From positions 1,269-24,885 of the forward strand of contig DIKU01000091.1 in assembly GCA_002424645.1 (NCBI GenBank): DNA of 23,617 nucleotides, in the 5' to 3' direction. Position 1 is the first letter of the stretch. Each line of letters opens with the position of its first letter. Below are positions 1 to 8,302 of the stretch, piece after piece. Below the pieces are notes generated by a model. The model searched no databases, was not told the DNA's origin, and saw only the letters and a program-made list of their open reading frames with translations. The translations under genes were made by a program, and so were the position numbers. Origin of the DNA: Pelobacter sp. UBA5610. GTDB taxonomy: Bacteria; Desulfobacterota; Desulfuromonadia; Desulfuromonadales; Syntrophotaleaceae.

Positions 1-64
1 GGTTTTGGGGCTGATTTTTCAACTTTACGGGTGTCGGAAGAGTCTTTGCCTCAACGATCCTCCA

Positions 65-101
65 AAAACAAAAAGCCCCACTCCCTGTTAGGGGGTGGGG
101 C
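65..101 (-). terminator. Rho-independent terminator of tRNA-Pro
   Basis: Read on the minus strand, a GC-rich hairpin (GCCCCAC pairing with GTGGGGC, further CCC/GGG pairs inside, loop around AACA) is followed directly by TTTTTGTTTTT. It lies about 30 nt beyond the CCA end of the tRNA and is the natural end of that transcript. Nothing recognisable lies between the left edge of the window and this hairpin. Confidence 0.85.
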
Positions 102-129
102 AAACCGTTTGAATCAAAACGGTAATTTC

Positions 130-206
130 TGGTCGGGATGACTGGATTCGAACCAGCGGCCCCCTGCTCCCGAAGCAGGTGCGCTACCAGGCTGCGCTAC
201 ATCCCG
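130..206 (-). tRNA. tRNA-Pro (anticodon CGG)
   Basis: The minus strand folds into a full 77-nt cloverleaf. The acceptor stem is CGGGATG/CATCCCG, the D-arm reads AGCGCAGCCTGGTAGCGC, the anticodon stem CCTGC/GCAGG encloses loop TTCGGGA with anticodon CGG, and the T-loop reads GGTTCGAATCC. The discriminator A and CCA tail are encoded in the DNA. It decodes proline CCG codons. It is a single gene, not part of a visible tRNA cluster. A weak possible promoter (TTGCAA at 247-252 and GATAGT at 226-231 on the minus strand, 15 nt apart) lies upstream. Confidence 0.97.
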
Positions 207-678
207 TTTTGTTTGGACGCAAATAACTATCACGCTCCTTTGGAAATTGCAACAGCAAATTTCCTTTGTTCCATGTCACCCGGTCGTTGCGATAATTTAA
301 GTTTAATCTCCCGTAACGCTAAAATAGTCGAAATTTAACCGTTTGGTAACATTCGCATCGCACCGTCTTTCCTGGGGCCTGGTGATATCTCGGAGGTTTT
401 GAGTCGCCGTGGAGACAGTGATGATGTGTTTTTACTGATCCGGTATTCACTTCAAGTTCTGATCTGCCACAGATATCTCCCGTCTGTCCGGGACGCGTCA
501 TTATCTTTTGGCATGGACGGCATGCCCGCCATTGGCAGTCCATATGGGGAACGGCTATTTTTATTCGCGTATATCCTTTGCATAGGGGGCTCTTGCGGTT
601 ATTCTAATACGAGCCTAACAATTGAACGGTAGATAATAACGCCGCGATGTAAATTCAGGAGAGGAGTTAGGCTGTCTC
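207..678. other. Intergenic region between tRNA-Pro and phoB
   Basis: About 470 nt separate the two divergent transcripts. Short open frames exist (for example at 399-632) but they have no ribosome site, no recognisable domain and unnatural composition, so I call no gene here. It should hold the promoters of the tRNA gene and of phoB. One candidate for phoB is TTGCAT (578-583) and TATTCT (600-605), 16 nt apart. I could not find a convincing tandem Pho box. A small inverted repeat lies at 242-264. Confidence 0.5.
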
Positions 679-1371
679 ATGGCGAAAAAACATATTCTGG
701 TGGTAGAGGATGAAGAGGATATTCTTGCCCTTTTGCATTATAACCTGGTGCGTGAGGGGTTTCGGGTGTCCCTTGCCGGTACGGGTGAGGAGGGGCTTGA
801 GTGCATTGCGGAGGATCCCCCCGACCTTGTAGTGCTTGACCTTATGTTGCCCGGTATTGACGGTTTACAGGTTTGCCGCACTCTCAAAGAAAATCCTGAT
901 ACCCGCCATATCGCTGTGGTGATGGTGACGGCCAAGGGGGAGGAGACGGATGTGGTTGCCGGTCTGGAACTCGGTGCGGATGACTATGTCACGAAACCTT
1001 TCAGTCCAAAGATTCTTATCGCGCGGGTAAGATCGGTGCTTCGCCGCAGGGAGAGTGCGGAGGAACCTTCTGCCGAGCAGTCCGTTGTGCATATTGATGA
1101 GCTCATGATTCATCCGGGGCGCAATCAGGTCACCGTCAAAGGTGTGCCTGTCGACCTGACGTTTACCGAGTTTAGAGTTTTGCACCTTCTGGCCAGTCGG
1201 CCGGGGTGGGTTTTTACTCGCTACCAGATTGTCAATGCGGTCCGTGGCGATGATTATTCGGTTACCGATCGGGCGGTCGATGTGCAGATCGTCGGTCTAC
1301 GCAAAAAATTGGGAGAATACGGCCACTACATCGAGACGGTGCGGGGCGTCGGCTACCGCTTCAAGGACTGA
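679..1371 (+). CDS. phoB: Phosphate regulon response regulator PhoB
   Basis: OmpR/PhoB-family DNA-binding response regulator of 230 residues, the usual family length. The receiver domain covers about residues 5-120, with acidic pocket E10/D11, phospho-acceptor D54 in VVLDLMLPG, T84 and K106 of the KPF motif. A winged-helix output domain covers about 130-229, ending in the typical RGVGYRF motif. It is named phoB rather than a generic regulator because it sits directly before a PhoR-type kinase and a complete pst-phoU set. The stop codon is 2 nt before the kinase start, so the two are surely co-transcribed. The ATG at 679 is preceded by an AGGAGAGGAG stretch, a little far away but acceptable. 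Confidence 0.95.
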   Translation: MAKKHILVVEDEEDILALLHYNLVREGFRVSLAGTGEEGLECIAEDPPDLVVLDLMLPGIDGLQVCRTLKENPDTRHIAVVMVTAKGEETDVVAGLELGADDYVTKPFSPKILIARVRSVLRRRESAEEPSAEQSVVHIDELMIHPGRNQVTVKGVPVDLTFTEFRVLHLLASRPGWVFTRYQIVNAVRGDDYSVTDRAVDVQIVGLRKKLGEYGHYIETVRGVGYRFKD

Positions 1372-1373
1372 AC

Positions 1374-3149
1374 ATGCGAAGAAAACCGATCTTCTGGCAG
1401 ATTTATCCATCCTACTTGCTCATTATTCTGCTGGCCATGGTGGCGTCGACGTGGCTGTTTTCCCGGGATTTGCGGGTTTTTTATCACAGGCAGGTCAAAG
1501 CAGATCTTGAGGCGCGAGGGCGTCTGTTCGAGGAGCAGGTCCGCGATTTGTTGGTTTCGGGCGATCGTGGCGTTCTTGACGCGCTTTCCAAGGATCTCGG
1601 AAAGCGTACTTCCACCCGTTTCACCGTGGTGCTGGCTTCCGGCGAGGTGGTTGGCGACAGTCTGGAGAATCCCCGGCGCATGGAAAACCATGCGGGGCGA
1701 CAGGAAGTGGCCCTGGCGCTGCGTGGCGAAATTGCCGATTCGGTACGTTATAGTCGTACCTTGCAGGAAAATATGATGTATGTGGCGCTTCCGGTCCGCG
1801 TCCAGGGGCAGGTCGTCGGAGTTGTGCGCGCTGCACGTGCGGTGAATGAGATTCGTTGGGAGTTGACCGGAGTCTATCACGGGGTTGTTCTTAGCGGACT
1901 GCTGGTCGCTTTGGCGGCCGGATTGGTCGGATTGTACCTGTCACGCCGCATGAGCCGGCCGCTGGAACTTATGAAACTCGGCGCCGAACAATTTGCCCAA
2001 GGGCGTTTTGAACACAAGTTGCCGGCCGCCGGGTCCCGCGAAATCTCCGCCCTGGCCGGGGCCATGAATGTCATGGCAGGACAGCTGGATGAGCGCATTC
2101 GCACCGTAATCCGTCAGCGCAGTGAGCAGCAGGCGGTATTGACCAGCATGGTGGAGGGGGTGTTGGCTTTGGATAATGATGAACGCATTATCCATCTTAA
2201 CCGGGCCGCCTCCGACCTTTTTCATGTAAACCCGGAAGTCGTTGAAGGACGGCGTATTCAGGAGGTCTTGCGCAAGGCTGATTTGCAGCGGTTTGTGGAG
2301 CGGACCCTGGCAAGTCGGTCCCCGGTGGAAGGCGAGGTGGTGTTGCCCGGCACTGAAGGAGACCGTTTTTTGCAGGCTCACGGGACGGTGTTGCAGGATG
2401 GCGAAGGCAAGGGGATCGGGGTACTGATCGTCTTGAACGATGTCACAAGGCTGCATCGACTGGAAAATATACGGCGCGATTTTGTCGCCAATGTTTCCCA
2501 CGAATTAAAGACGCCCATTACCGGCATCAAGGGCTCGGTGGAGACCCTCATGGATGGGGCGGTAGACCGTCCCGAGGATGCAGCGCGGTTTCTTAAAATC
2601 ATTGCCAAGCAGGCGGATCGACTTAACGCGATTATCGATGATCTGCTTGACCTGTCCCGCATCGAACAGGGTGAAGCCGATAAGGACATGGAGCTGATCT
2701 CCTCTCCGATCCGGCCGGTATTGCAAGCGGCTGTACATGCCTGCGAGATCAAGGCCCATGAAAAATCGATAGAGCTGGTGCTGACGTGCTCACCCGATAT
2801 TACCGCTGATATCAATCCCCCTCTGCTGGAGCAGGCGGTTGTCAACCTGGTGGACAATGCCATCAAGTACAGCGACCCTGGCGGAACGGTGTGGATCGAA
2901 GGGAGCAGCGACGGGCGGCAGACCCGGATTTTGGTCCGTGACCTGGGGTGCGGCATTGATCGCGAGCATCTTCCGCGCCTGTTTGAACGTTTTTACCGGG
3001 TCGACAAAGCGCGCAGTCGTCGTGCCGGTGGTACCGGATTGGGGCTGTCGATTGTCAAGCATATCGTCCATGCCCACCATGGTCGCGTGACGGTCGACAG
3101 TGTGCCGGGGCAGGGCAGCACCTTCCGGATTATTTTGCCGGGCGAATGA
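1374..3149 (+). CDS. phoR: Phosphate regulon sensor histidine kinase PhoR
   Basis: Membrane histidine kinase of 591 residues, partner of the preceding regulator. In order: TM1 (about 8-30), an extracytoplasmic sensor domain of about 130 residues, TM2 (about 164-190), HAMP (about 190-240), a PAS domain (about 255-360), then the HisKA box with phospho-accepting H376 (NVSHELKTP). The ATPase domain follows, with N box (NLVDNAIKYS), G1 (DLGCGID), F box (FERFYRV) and G2 (GGTGLGLSIV). It is longer than the roughly 430-residue enterobacterial PhoR, which lacks the large outer domain, and resembles the Bacillus/Geobacter layout. PhoR proteins autophosphorylate when phosphate is low and pass the phosphate to PhoB. 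Here the signal is expected to come through PstSCAB-PhoU encoded downstream. Confidence 0.93.
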   Translation: MRRKPIFWQIYPSYLLIILLAMVASTWLFSRDLRVFYHRQVKADLEARGRLFEEQVRDLLVSGDRGVLDALSKDLGKRTSTRFTVVLASGEVVGDSLENPRRMENHAGRQEVALALRGEIADSVRYSRTLQENMMYVALPVRVQGQVVGVVRAARAVNEIRWELTGVYHGVVLSGLLVALAAGLVGLYLSRRMSRPLELMKLGAEQFAQGRFEHKLPAAGSREISALAGAMNVMAGQLDERIRTVIRQRSEQQAVLTSMVEGVLALDNDERIIHLNRAASDLFHVNPEVVEGRRIQEVLRKADLQRFVERTLASRSPVEGEVVLPGTEGDRFLQAHGTVLQDGEGKGIGVLIVLNDVTRLHRLENIRRDFVANVSHELKTPITGIKGSVETLMDGAVDRPEDAARFLKIIAKQADRLNAIIDDLLDLSRIEQGEADKDMELISSPIRPVLQAAVHACEIKAHEKSIELVLTCSPDITADINPPLLEQAVVNLVDNAIKYSDPGGTVWIEGSSDGRQTRILVRDLGCGIDREHLPRLFERFYRVDKARSRRAGGTGLGLSIVKHIVHAHHGRVTVDSVPGQGSTFRIILPGE

Positions 3150-3201
3150 GCATGTGGCTGTACTGTTTTTTGCCGGTTAAGAGGTGAAAATGTGTCGGGA
3201 C

Positions 3202-3229
3202 TTGCAAACTCTTCATGCCGGCCTAATAT
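3202..3229 (+). promoter_or_regulatory. Candidate promoter of pstS
   Basis: TTGCAA (3202-3207) and TAATAT (3224-3229) are 16 nt apart in the 183-nt gap between phoR and pstS, about 100 nt before the pstS start. A separate strong promoter here fits the need for much more PstS than PhoR. PhoB-dependent promoters usually carry 11-bp direct repeats in place of the -35 element. I see only weak CTTxxA repeats there and do not claim a Pho box. Confidence 0.4.
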
Positions 3230-3332
3230 GACTCTAACACTTCATCGCCACAATCGCCTCCATCACAGAAGGTAATGATCGTTTCCCCAGTATCGAATGA
3301 GAAACCTTATTTTGCCACAAAGGAGAGCAGGT

Positions 3333-4334
3333 ATGAGCGTTAAGGTAATGAAGGGCTGGAAGAAAGCCATCCGCGTAGTACTGGCGGCGGTTGTTGCGTT
3401 ACCGCTGGTTGCGGTAACAGGACATGCCGAAACCATCAAGGTCGATCCCAAACTGGGAAGCTATGGCAAGGTGCAAGGCGTCTCAGGGAATGTGAACTCG
3501 ATCGGTTCCGATACACTCAACAATCTTATGGCCCTGTGGTCCGAAGGTTTTCGTAAGCTCTATCCCAATGTCAATTTCCAGATCGAAGGCAAAGGATCCA
3601 GTACCGCTCCTCCTGCCCTGATTGAAGGTACCGCCCAGATCGGTCCCATGTCGCGCAAGATGAAACGTCAGGAAATTGAAGCCTTTGAGAAAAAACATGG
3701 CTTCAAACCGACCATGATCGGTGTGGCCCTCGACTCCCTGGCGGTTTATGTCAACAAAGACAACCCCGTGAGCAAATTGTCGATGGCTGAAGTCGACGCC
3801 ATTTTTTCCCAAACCCGCAAGGGCGGTCATCCCAATAACATCGTGACCTGGGGGCAAGCCGGTCTGACCGGTTCCTGGGCTCAGCAGCCTATCAGCATCT
3901 ACGGGCGCAACAGTGCTTCGGGCACCTACGGCTTTTTCAAGGAACATGCTTTATCCAAAGGGGACTTCAAGAATACCGTCAAGGAACAGCCCGGTTCCGC
4001 ATCGGTGGTTTTGTCGGTAACCGAAGATAAAAACGGCATTGGCTATTCCGGTATCGGCTACAAGACTTCCGGTGTTAAAGCGATAGCTCTTTCTAGTAAA
4101 CCCGGCGCTACCGCCTATACCCCCAGCTACCAGAACGTGCTGGGCGGCAAATATCCTCTGGGGCGTATGCTCTACCTCTATGTGGCCAAAGCCCCCAACA
4201 AGCCCCTGCCTAAAAACGTGGAAGAATTCCTGAAGTATGTTCTTTCGAAACAGGGCCAGGAAATCGTGGTTAAGGATGGCTACCTGCCTCTGCCGGCCAA
4301 TGTCGCTGCCAAGCAGCTTGAAGCCCTGAAATAA
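3333..4334 (+). CDS. pstS: Periplasmic phosphate-binding protein PstS
   Basis: Substrate-binding protein of the Pst ABC importer, 333 residues from the chosen start. The ATG at 3333 has AGGAGAG at 3321-3327 with ideal spacing; a longer reading from 3297 lacks a ribosome site. A signal peptide (basic MSVKVMKGWKKAIR, hydrophobic stretch, cleavage near GHA/ET) sends it to the periplasm. Phosphate-contact loops of the family are visible: SIGSDTL near the mature N terminus, GKGSSTAPPALI, GPMSRKM and GRNSASGTYGFF. It captures phosphate and delivers it to PstC/PstA. No lipobox is present, so it should be soluble rather than lipid-anchored. The perfect hairpin just after the gene may protect its mRNA. 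Confidence 0.95.
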   Translation: MSVKVMKGWKKAIRVVLAAVVALPLVAVTGHAETIKVDPKLGSYGKVQGVSGNVNSIGSDTLNNLMALWSEGFRKLYPNVNFQIEGKGSSTAPPALIEGTAQIGPMSRKMKRQEIEAFEKKHGFKPTMIGVALDSLAVYVNKDNPVSKLSMAEVDAIFSQTRKGGHPNNIVTWGQAGLTGSWAQQPISIYGRNSASGTYGFFKEHALSKGDFKNTVKEQPGSASVVLSVTEDKNGIGYSGIGYKTSGVKAIALSSKPGATAYTPSYQNVLGGKYPLGRMLYLYVAKAPNKPLPKNVEEFLKYVLSKQGQEIVVKDGYLPLPANVAAKQLEALK

Positions 4335-4384
4335 GCCGTCGCATTTTGTCAGGTAGACATGACAGGTGCGGATTATATCGGAAA

Positions 4385-4412
4385 AGCCTGCCGGTTCTCG
4401 AACCGGCAGGCT
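4385..4412 (+). other. Perfect hairpin between pstS and pstC
   Basis: AGCCTGCCGGTT (4385-4396) and its exact complement (4401-4412) are separated by the loop CTCG, giving a 12-bp perfect stem. No T-run follows, so it is not a standard terminator. Such structures after the binding-protein gene of ABC operons commonly stabilise the upstream mRNA or lower expression of the permease genes; that role is inferred here. Confidence 0.7.
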
Positions 4413-4450
4413 CTGTTGCGTTGTGAACGGATTGCATTGGTAAGGTGTCA

Positions 4451-6679
4451 ATGAATCGAAAAATCCTCAAACGGATCAAACGTCGGGACCGTATCGCCCG
4501 CTATGTAATAACCGTGGGCGGCATGGCTATTATTTTCAGCGTGATATTGATCCTGTTTCTTATCGCCCGGGTGACCTTTCCCTTGTTTCAGGGGGCCAGC
4601 ACCGAGACGGTGACACAGTTTGCGTTGCCGTCCACTACTCAACCCGCGAACCTTGTCGCTGCCGGTCTCGATGACTACCAGGAACACCCCTTTGTGTTCG
4701 GCAGGGATGGGGTGGTGCGGTTTTATACGCCGGGGACAGGTTCGGAAACGAAGAATATCCGCATTGAGCCCCTTGTTTCCGGGGCAAACGTGTTATCTGT
4801 CGAGCGGTTTGCCGGATTGTCGTTCGAAGTATTGTGGGATGACGGGTCGCAAACGCTGGAACAGGTGCGGTTTACCTCGAGTTTTGACGAACAGGGGCAG
4901 CGCATTCAGGATCAGCAGATCGTGCGGCAGGCCTCTTTTCCTTCGCCGTCCGGCGGGGTGATAAAGAAGGCATTGTGTCGTTTCTCCGATGATGGACGAC
5001 AAACGCAGGTGGCACTGTTGAATGACGGCGGTTTATTGGTGCGCCAGCATCTCCAGAGTGAGGATCTGTTCGGCAACCTGGAAACTGCAAGCCATGAATT
5101 TGCACTATCCGGGCAGCCCGATGAAGCTATCTCGGCTCTTGCTCTGGATCGGGTCGGCAACACCCTTTACGCCGGAACCGATCAGGGGACCTTGCTGCGC
5201 TGGGATCTCTCCGAACCTGGTGAAGCCGAACTGCTGGATCGTCTACCGGCGTTCCCTGACCGGCGGGCGATCACGGCGTTGACACTCATTTTTGGTGATG
5301 TTTCTTTGGCAGTCGGTGATGCCAAGGGCGGTGTGTCTACCTGGTTTGCCGTGAGAGTGTCCGAAGACGGTGACCAAAAGCACCTGCAGCGCATACACAC
5401 GCTGGCTTCCCATAATGCGGCCATAAAAACGCTGTATCCGTCGTTGCGGGATAAATCCCTGGTCAGCGTGGATGCCGACGGTGTCTTGCATCTGGACCAC
5501 ATGACCAGTGAGCGGCATTTGCTCAGTATTGAAACGGACATGCCGTTGTTGCTCAGCAGTCTGTCTCCCGATGGTCGGGGTTTGTTTGCCATTGATGCTG
5601 CCGGCAAGGCGCATCTGTGGACCATTCACAATCCGCACCCGGAGGTTAGCTGGAAAGCGCTTTTCGGTAAGGTCTGGTACGAAGGTTATGACGCGCCGGC
5701 CTATATGTGGCAGTCATCGGCCTCAACGGATGATTTTGAGCCCAAGATGAGTCTGACGCCGCTGGTTTTCGGTACCATCAAAGGTACCTTTTACGCCATG
5801 CTGTTTGCCGTACCCCTGGCGATTCTCGGGGCTATTTACACCAGTCAGTTCGGTAACTCCCGTCTGCGCGGGGTCATCAAACCGGCGGTGGAGGTCATGG
5901 CGGCGATTCCTTCGGTTATTATCGGTTTTCTGGCGGCTCTGTGGTTCGCCCCCCTGGTCGAGCGGTCGATCCCGTCGCTGTTTTTAAGTCTGGCCTTCGT
6001 GCCGTTGTTTCTGCTGTTCGCCATGATCCTGTGGCAGTTCATCTGCAAACACCCCCTTTGTAAAAAGCTTGATCGCGGCTACGAGTTCCTGCTGCTTGCA
6101 CCGGTGTTGGTTGCCGCCGTATTCTGTGCCATCAAGCTGGGGCCAGTGGTTGAAGCTGCCTTCTTCGGTGGCAATGTCAAACTCTGGTTGTTTAACGAAG
6201 CCGGCGTTCGATACGATGGGCGCAACAACATCATTATTGCTTTCGCCCTTGGTTTTGCCGTCATACCGATTATTTTCACCATGGCCGAGGATGCTCTTTC
6301 CAACGTCCCCAGCAGCCTCAAGGCCGCCTCGCTAGCGCTTGGTGCCAGCCGCTGGCAGACCGTATGGCGGGTCATTCTGCCTTCGGGCAGTCCCGGTATC
6401 TTTGCCGGCACCATGATCGGTTTCGGGCGTGCCATCGGCGAGACCATGATCGTTCTGATGGCGACAGGCAATACCGCCATCATGGACTGGAGTATTTTTA
6501 ACGGCATGCGGCCGTTGTCGGCGAACATTGCCGTGGAAATTCCCGAAGCCCCCGTCGATGGCAGTCTTTACCGGGTGTTGTTTCTGTCCGCGGTTATTCT
6601 GTTTATCATGACCTTTGTTCTTAACACTGTAGCCGAGCTGGTTCGCCAGCACTTGCGTAAAAAATACGGCCGGTTTTGA
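4451..6679 (+). CDS. pstC: Phosphate ABC transporter permease PstC, large form with propeller-like insertion
   Basis: Inner-membrane permease subunit of 742 residues, against about 300-320 for classical PstC. TM1 (about 20-42) is followed by roughly 370 residues (about 55-425) of repeated beta-rich, WD40-like segments (for example TLYAGTDQGTLLRWDL, SVDADGVLHL, IDAAGKAHLWTI) that should face the periplasm. The transport domain begins near residue 433, and its EAA loop, which contacts PstB, is at about 612-645 (DALSNVPSSLKAASLALGASRWQT). Large PstC proteins of this kind are known in gammaproteobacteria and Geobacter relatives. The ATG at 4451 is preferred because AAGG lies 5 nt before it; an in-frame GTG at 4445 is the alternative. 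The gene abuts pstA. Confidence 0.92.
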   Translation: MNRKILKRIKRRDRIARYVITVGGMAIIFSVILILFLIARVTFPLFQGASTETVTQFALPSTTQPANLVAAGLDDYQEHPFVFGRDGVVRFYTPGTGSETKNIRIEPLVSGANVLSVERFAGLSFEVLWDDGSQTLEQVRFTSSFDEQGQRIQDQQIVRQASFPSPSGGVIKKALCRFSDDGRQTQVALLNDGGLLVRQHLQSEDLFGNLETASHEFALSGQPDEAISALALDRVGNTLYAGTDQGTLLRWDLSEPGEAELLDRLPAFPDRRAITALTLIFGDVSLAVGDAKGGVSTWFAVRVSEDGDQKHLQRIHTLASHNAAIKTLYPSLRDKSLVSVDADGVLHLDHMTSERHLLSIETDMPLLLSSLSPDGRGLFAIDAAGKAHLWTIHNPHPEVSWKALFGKVWYEGYDAPAYMWQSSASTDDFEPKMSLTPLVFGTIKGTFYAMLFAVPLAILGAIYTSQFGNSRLRGVIKPAVEVMAAIPSVIIGFLAALWFAPLVERSIPSLFLSLAFVPLFLLFAMILWQFICKHPLCKKLDRGYEFLLLAPVLVAAVFCAIKLGPVVEAAFFGGNVKLWLFNEAGVRYDGRNNIIIAFALGFAVIPIIFTMAEDALSNVPSSLKAASLALGASRWQTVWRVILPSGSPGIFAGTMIGFGRAIGETMIVLMATGNTAIMDWSIFNGMRPLSANIAVEIPEAPVDGSLYRVLFLSAVILFIMTFVLNTVAELVRQHLRKKYGRF

Positions 6680-6690
6680 CAGGATTGACT

Positions 6691-8289
6691 ATGAAAAGCT
6701 TTTGGAAAAAAGGGGAGCCTTTTATCTGGTTGACCGGTGGCGCCCTGTCGTTGACCCTGCTGATGGCGGCGGCACTTATCATCGTAGTGCTGGTAAACGG
6801 CCTCGGGGTGTTTTGGCCATCACGTGTCGCCACCGCCACTCTCCATGACGGTGGAGCGGTCATGGGAGAGGTGGTTCGCAGCGAGCCTGTTTATGAAGGT
6901 GAAGGCGATCGGCTGCAATTGAAGGTCGGCAATCGGGATCTTTACGGACTCGATTTTCGCTGGGTTAACAAAACCGATATCGCTGCGATCGCCTATGCTG
7001 ATGATACCGTTGTGCTGGAGCGCATGGAGTACGGGAACTTTTACGGCAGGCTTGTCGGCTTGAGTCCCGAAGCCCTTGCTACCACCAAGGCCAAAGATCC
7101 CTGGCAACAGTTGCGGCAGGCGCATGAGCATGTCATGCAGCAAAAAAAGAAGTTGGATGCCATCGATGATAAACTGATGGCCGCCAGTAACCGTATGGAG
7201 AGCAGCCAGCGCAAAGAAAAACTATTGCTCTACAAGGGACGCAGTCTGTCGGACCCTGAAATCGTTTTGCTGAAACAGCAACAGGCCGCATTACAGGAAG
7301 ATTTTCATACGTTGTTGCAACAGCAGTCCGAACAGTCTGCCCGTTTGCGCGTTTATACGGCGAGCTTTACCGATGTCGCCGGCACCGAGCGGGTTATGCC
7401 GCTGGTCGATCTGGTGCGATTTTACAAACCCAACAGCATGTCAGCGTTCAGCAAGGTTCGTTACTACATGGTCCGGCTGGCCGAGCTGCTGTGCGGTTCT
7501 CCCCGGGAATCGAATACCGAAGGCGGATTGTTTCCGGCCATTTTCGGTACCGTCATGCTGATTTTTGTCATGAGTCTGTTTTCTTTCCCGCTGGGCGTGT
7601 TGGCGGCGATATATCTGCGCGAGTATGCACGGGAAGGTTTGGTGGTGCGTCTGGTGCGCATTGCCGTAAACAATCTGGCCGGTATCCCTTCGATCGTTTA
7701 CGGGATTTTCGGATTGGCCTTTTTCGTGTATGGCATCGGCGGCAGTATCGACCGGATGTTTTTCCCCGAGCAGTTGCCGACTCCGACCTTCGGTACCGGC
7801 GGTATTCTGTGGGCCAGTCTCACCCTTTCGCTGTTGACCGTGCCGGTGGTTATCGTGGCCACCGAGGAAGCCCTCGGTGCCATCCCCAACGGCGTGCGGG
7901 AAGGTTCGCTGGCGCTTGGTGCCACCAAGTTTCAGACCCTGACCCGCATTTTGCTGCCCATGGCTTCTCCGGGAATCATGACCGGGCTGATTCTCGCTAT
8001 GGCCCGTGCTGCCGGGGAAGTCGCGCCGCTGATGATCACCGGGGTGGTAAAGATCGCTCCCGCCCTGCCGGTGGATGGCACGTTCCCCTTTCTGCACCTG
8101 GATCGCAAGTTCATGCACCTGGGATTTCACATCTACGATATCGGTTTTCAGTCGCCCAATGTCGAGGCTGCCAAACCGATGGTATTTGTGACCACGTTGC
8201 TGCTGGTGCTCATTGTTCTGGTCATGAGCAGCGTGGCCATCTATCTGCGCAATAAGATGAAGAAGCGCTATACTTATGGGACTTTTTAA
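6691..8289 (+). CDS. pstA: Phosphate ABC transporter permease PstA, long form
   Basis: Second permease subunit, 532 residues, nearly twice the classical length. After TM1 (about 10-36) comes an extracytoplasmic region of about 230 residues whose second half is strongly coiled-coil (about 140-225, rich in Gln, Lys, Glu and Leu). The permease domain starts near residue 284 (IFGTVMLIFVMSLFSFPLGVL), with the EAA loop near 390-425 (EEALGAIPNGVREGSLALGATKFQT). With PstC it forms the membrane channel driven by PstB. The ATG at 6691 follows AGGA at 6681-6684. Longer readings start at a TTG overlapping the pstC stop and lack a ribosome site. The N-terminal extension matches the long PstA architecture that accompanies large PstC proteins. 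Confidence 0.92.
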   Translation: MKSFWKKGEPFIWLTGGALSLTLLMAAALIIVVLVNGLGVFWPSRVATATLHDGGAVMGEVVRSEPVYEGEGDRLQLKVGNRDLYGLDFRWVNKTDIAAIAYADDTVVLERMEYGNFYGRLVGLSPEALATTKAKDPWQQLRQAHEHVMQQKKKLDAIDDKLMAASNRMESSQRKEKLLLYKGRSLSDPEIVLLKQQQAALQEDFHTLLQQQSEQSARLRVYTASFTDVAGTERVMPLVDLVRFYKPNSMSAFSKVRYYMVRLAELLCGSPRESNTEGGLFPAIFGTVMLIFVMSLFSFPLGVLAAIYLREYAREGLVVRLVRIAVNNLAGIPSIVYGIFGLAFFVYGIGGSIDRMFFPEQLPTPTFGTGGILWASLTLSLLTVPVVIVATEEALGAIPNGVREGSLALGATKFQTLTRILLPMASPGIMTGLILAMARAAGEVAPLMITGVVKIAPALPVDGTFPFLHLDRKFMHLGFHIYDIGFQSPNVEAAKPMVFVTTLLLVLIVLVMSSVAIYLRNKMKKRYTYGTF

Positions 8290-8302
8290 GTAAGGTGAGG
8301 TT

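Noticed and set aside
1..64. Possible end of a gene from outside the left edge
   Set aside because: The frames checked give no recognisable peptide, so nothing can be supported.
399..632. Small open frame upstream of phoB
   Set aside because: No ribosome site and no recognisable motif; composition looks non-coding.
3150..3332. Pho box search upstream of pstS
   Set aside because: No tandem CTGTCAT-like repeats with 11-bp spacing are convincing. Only a sigma-70-like promoter is reported.
4347..4366. Minus-strand CTGTCATG resembling half a Pho box between pstS and pstC
   Set aside because: The second half does not match in register and the orientation is wrong for pstC.
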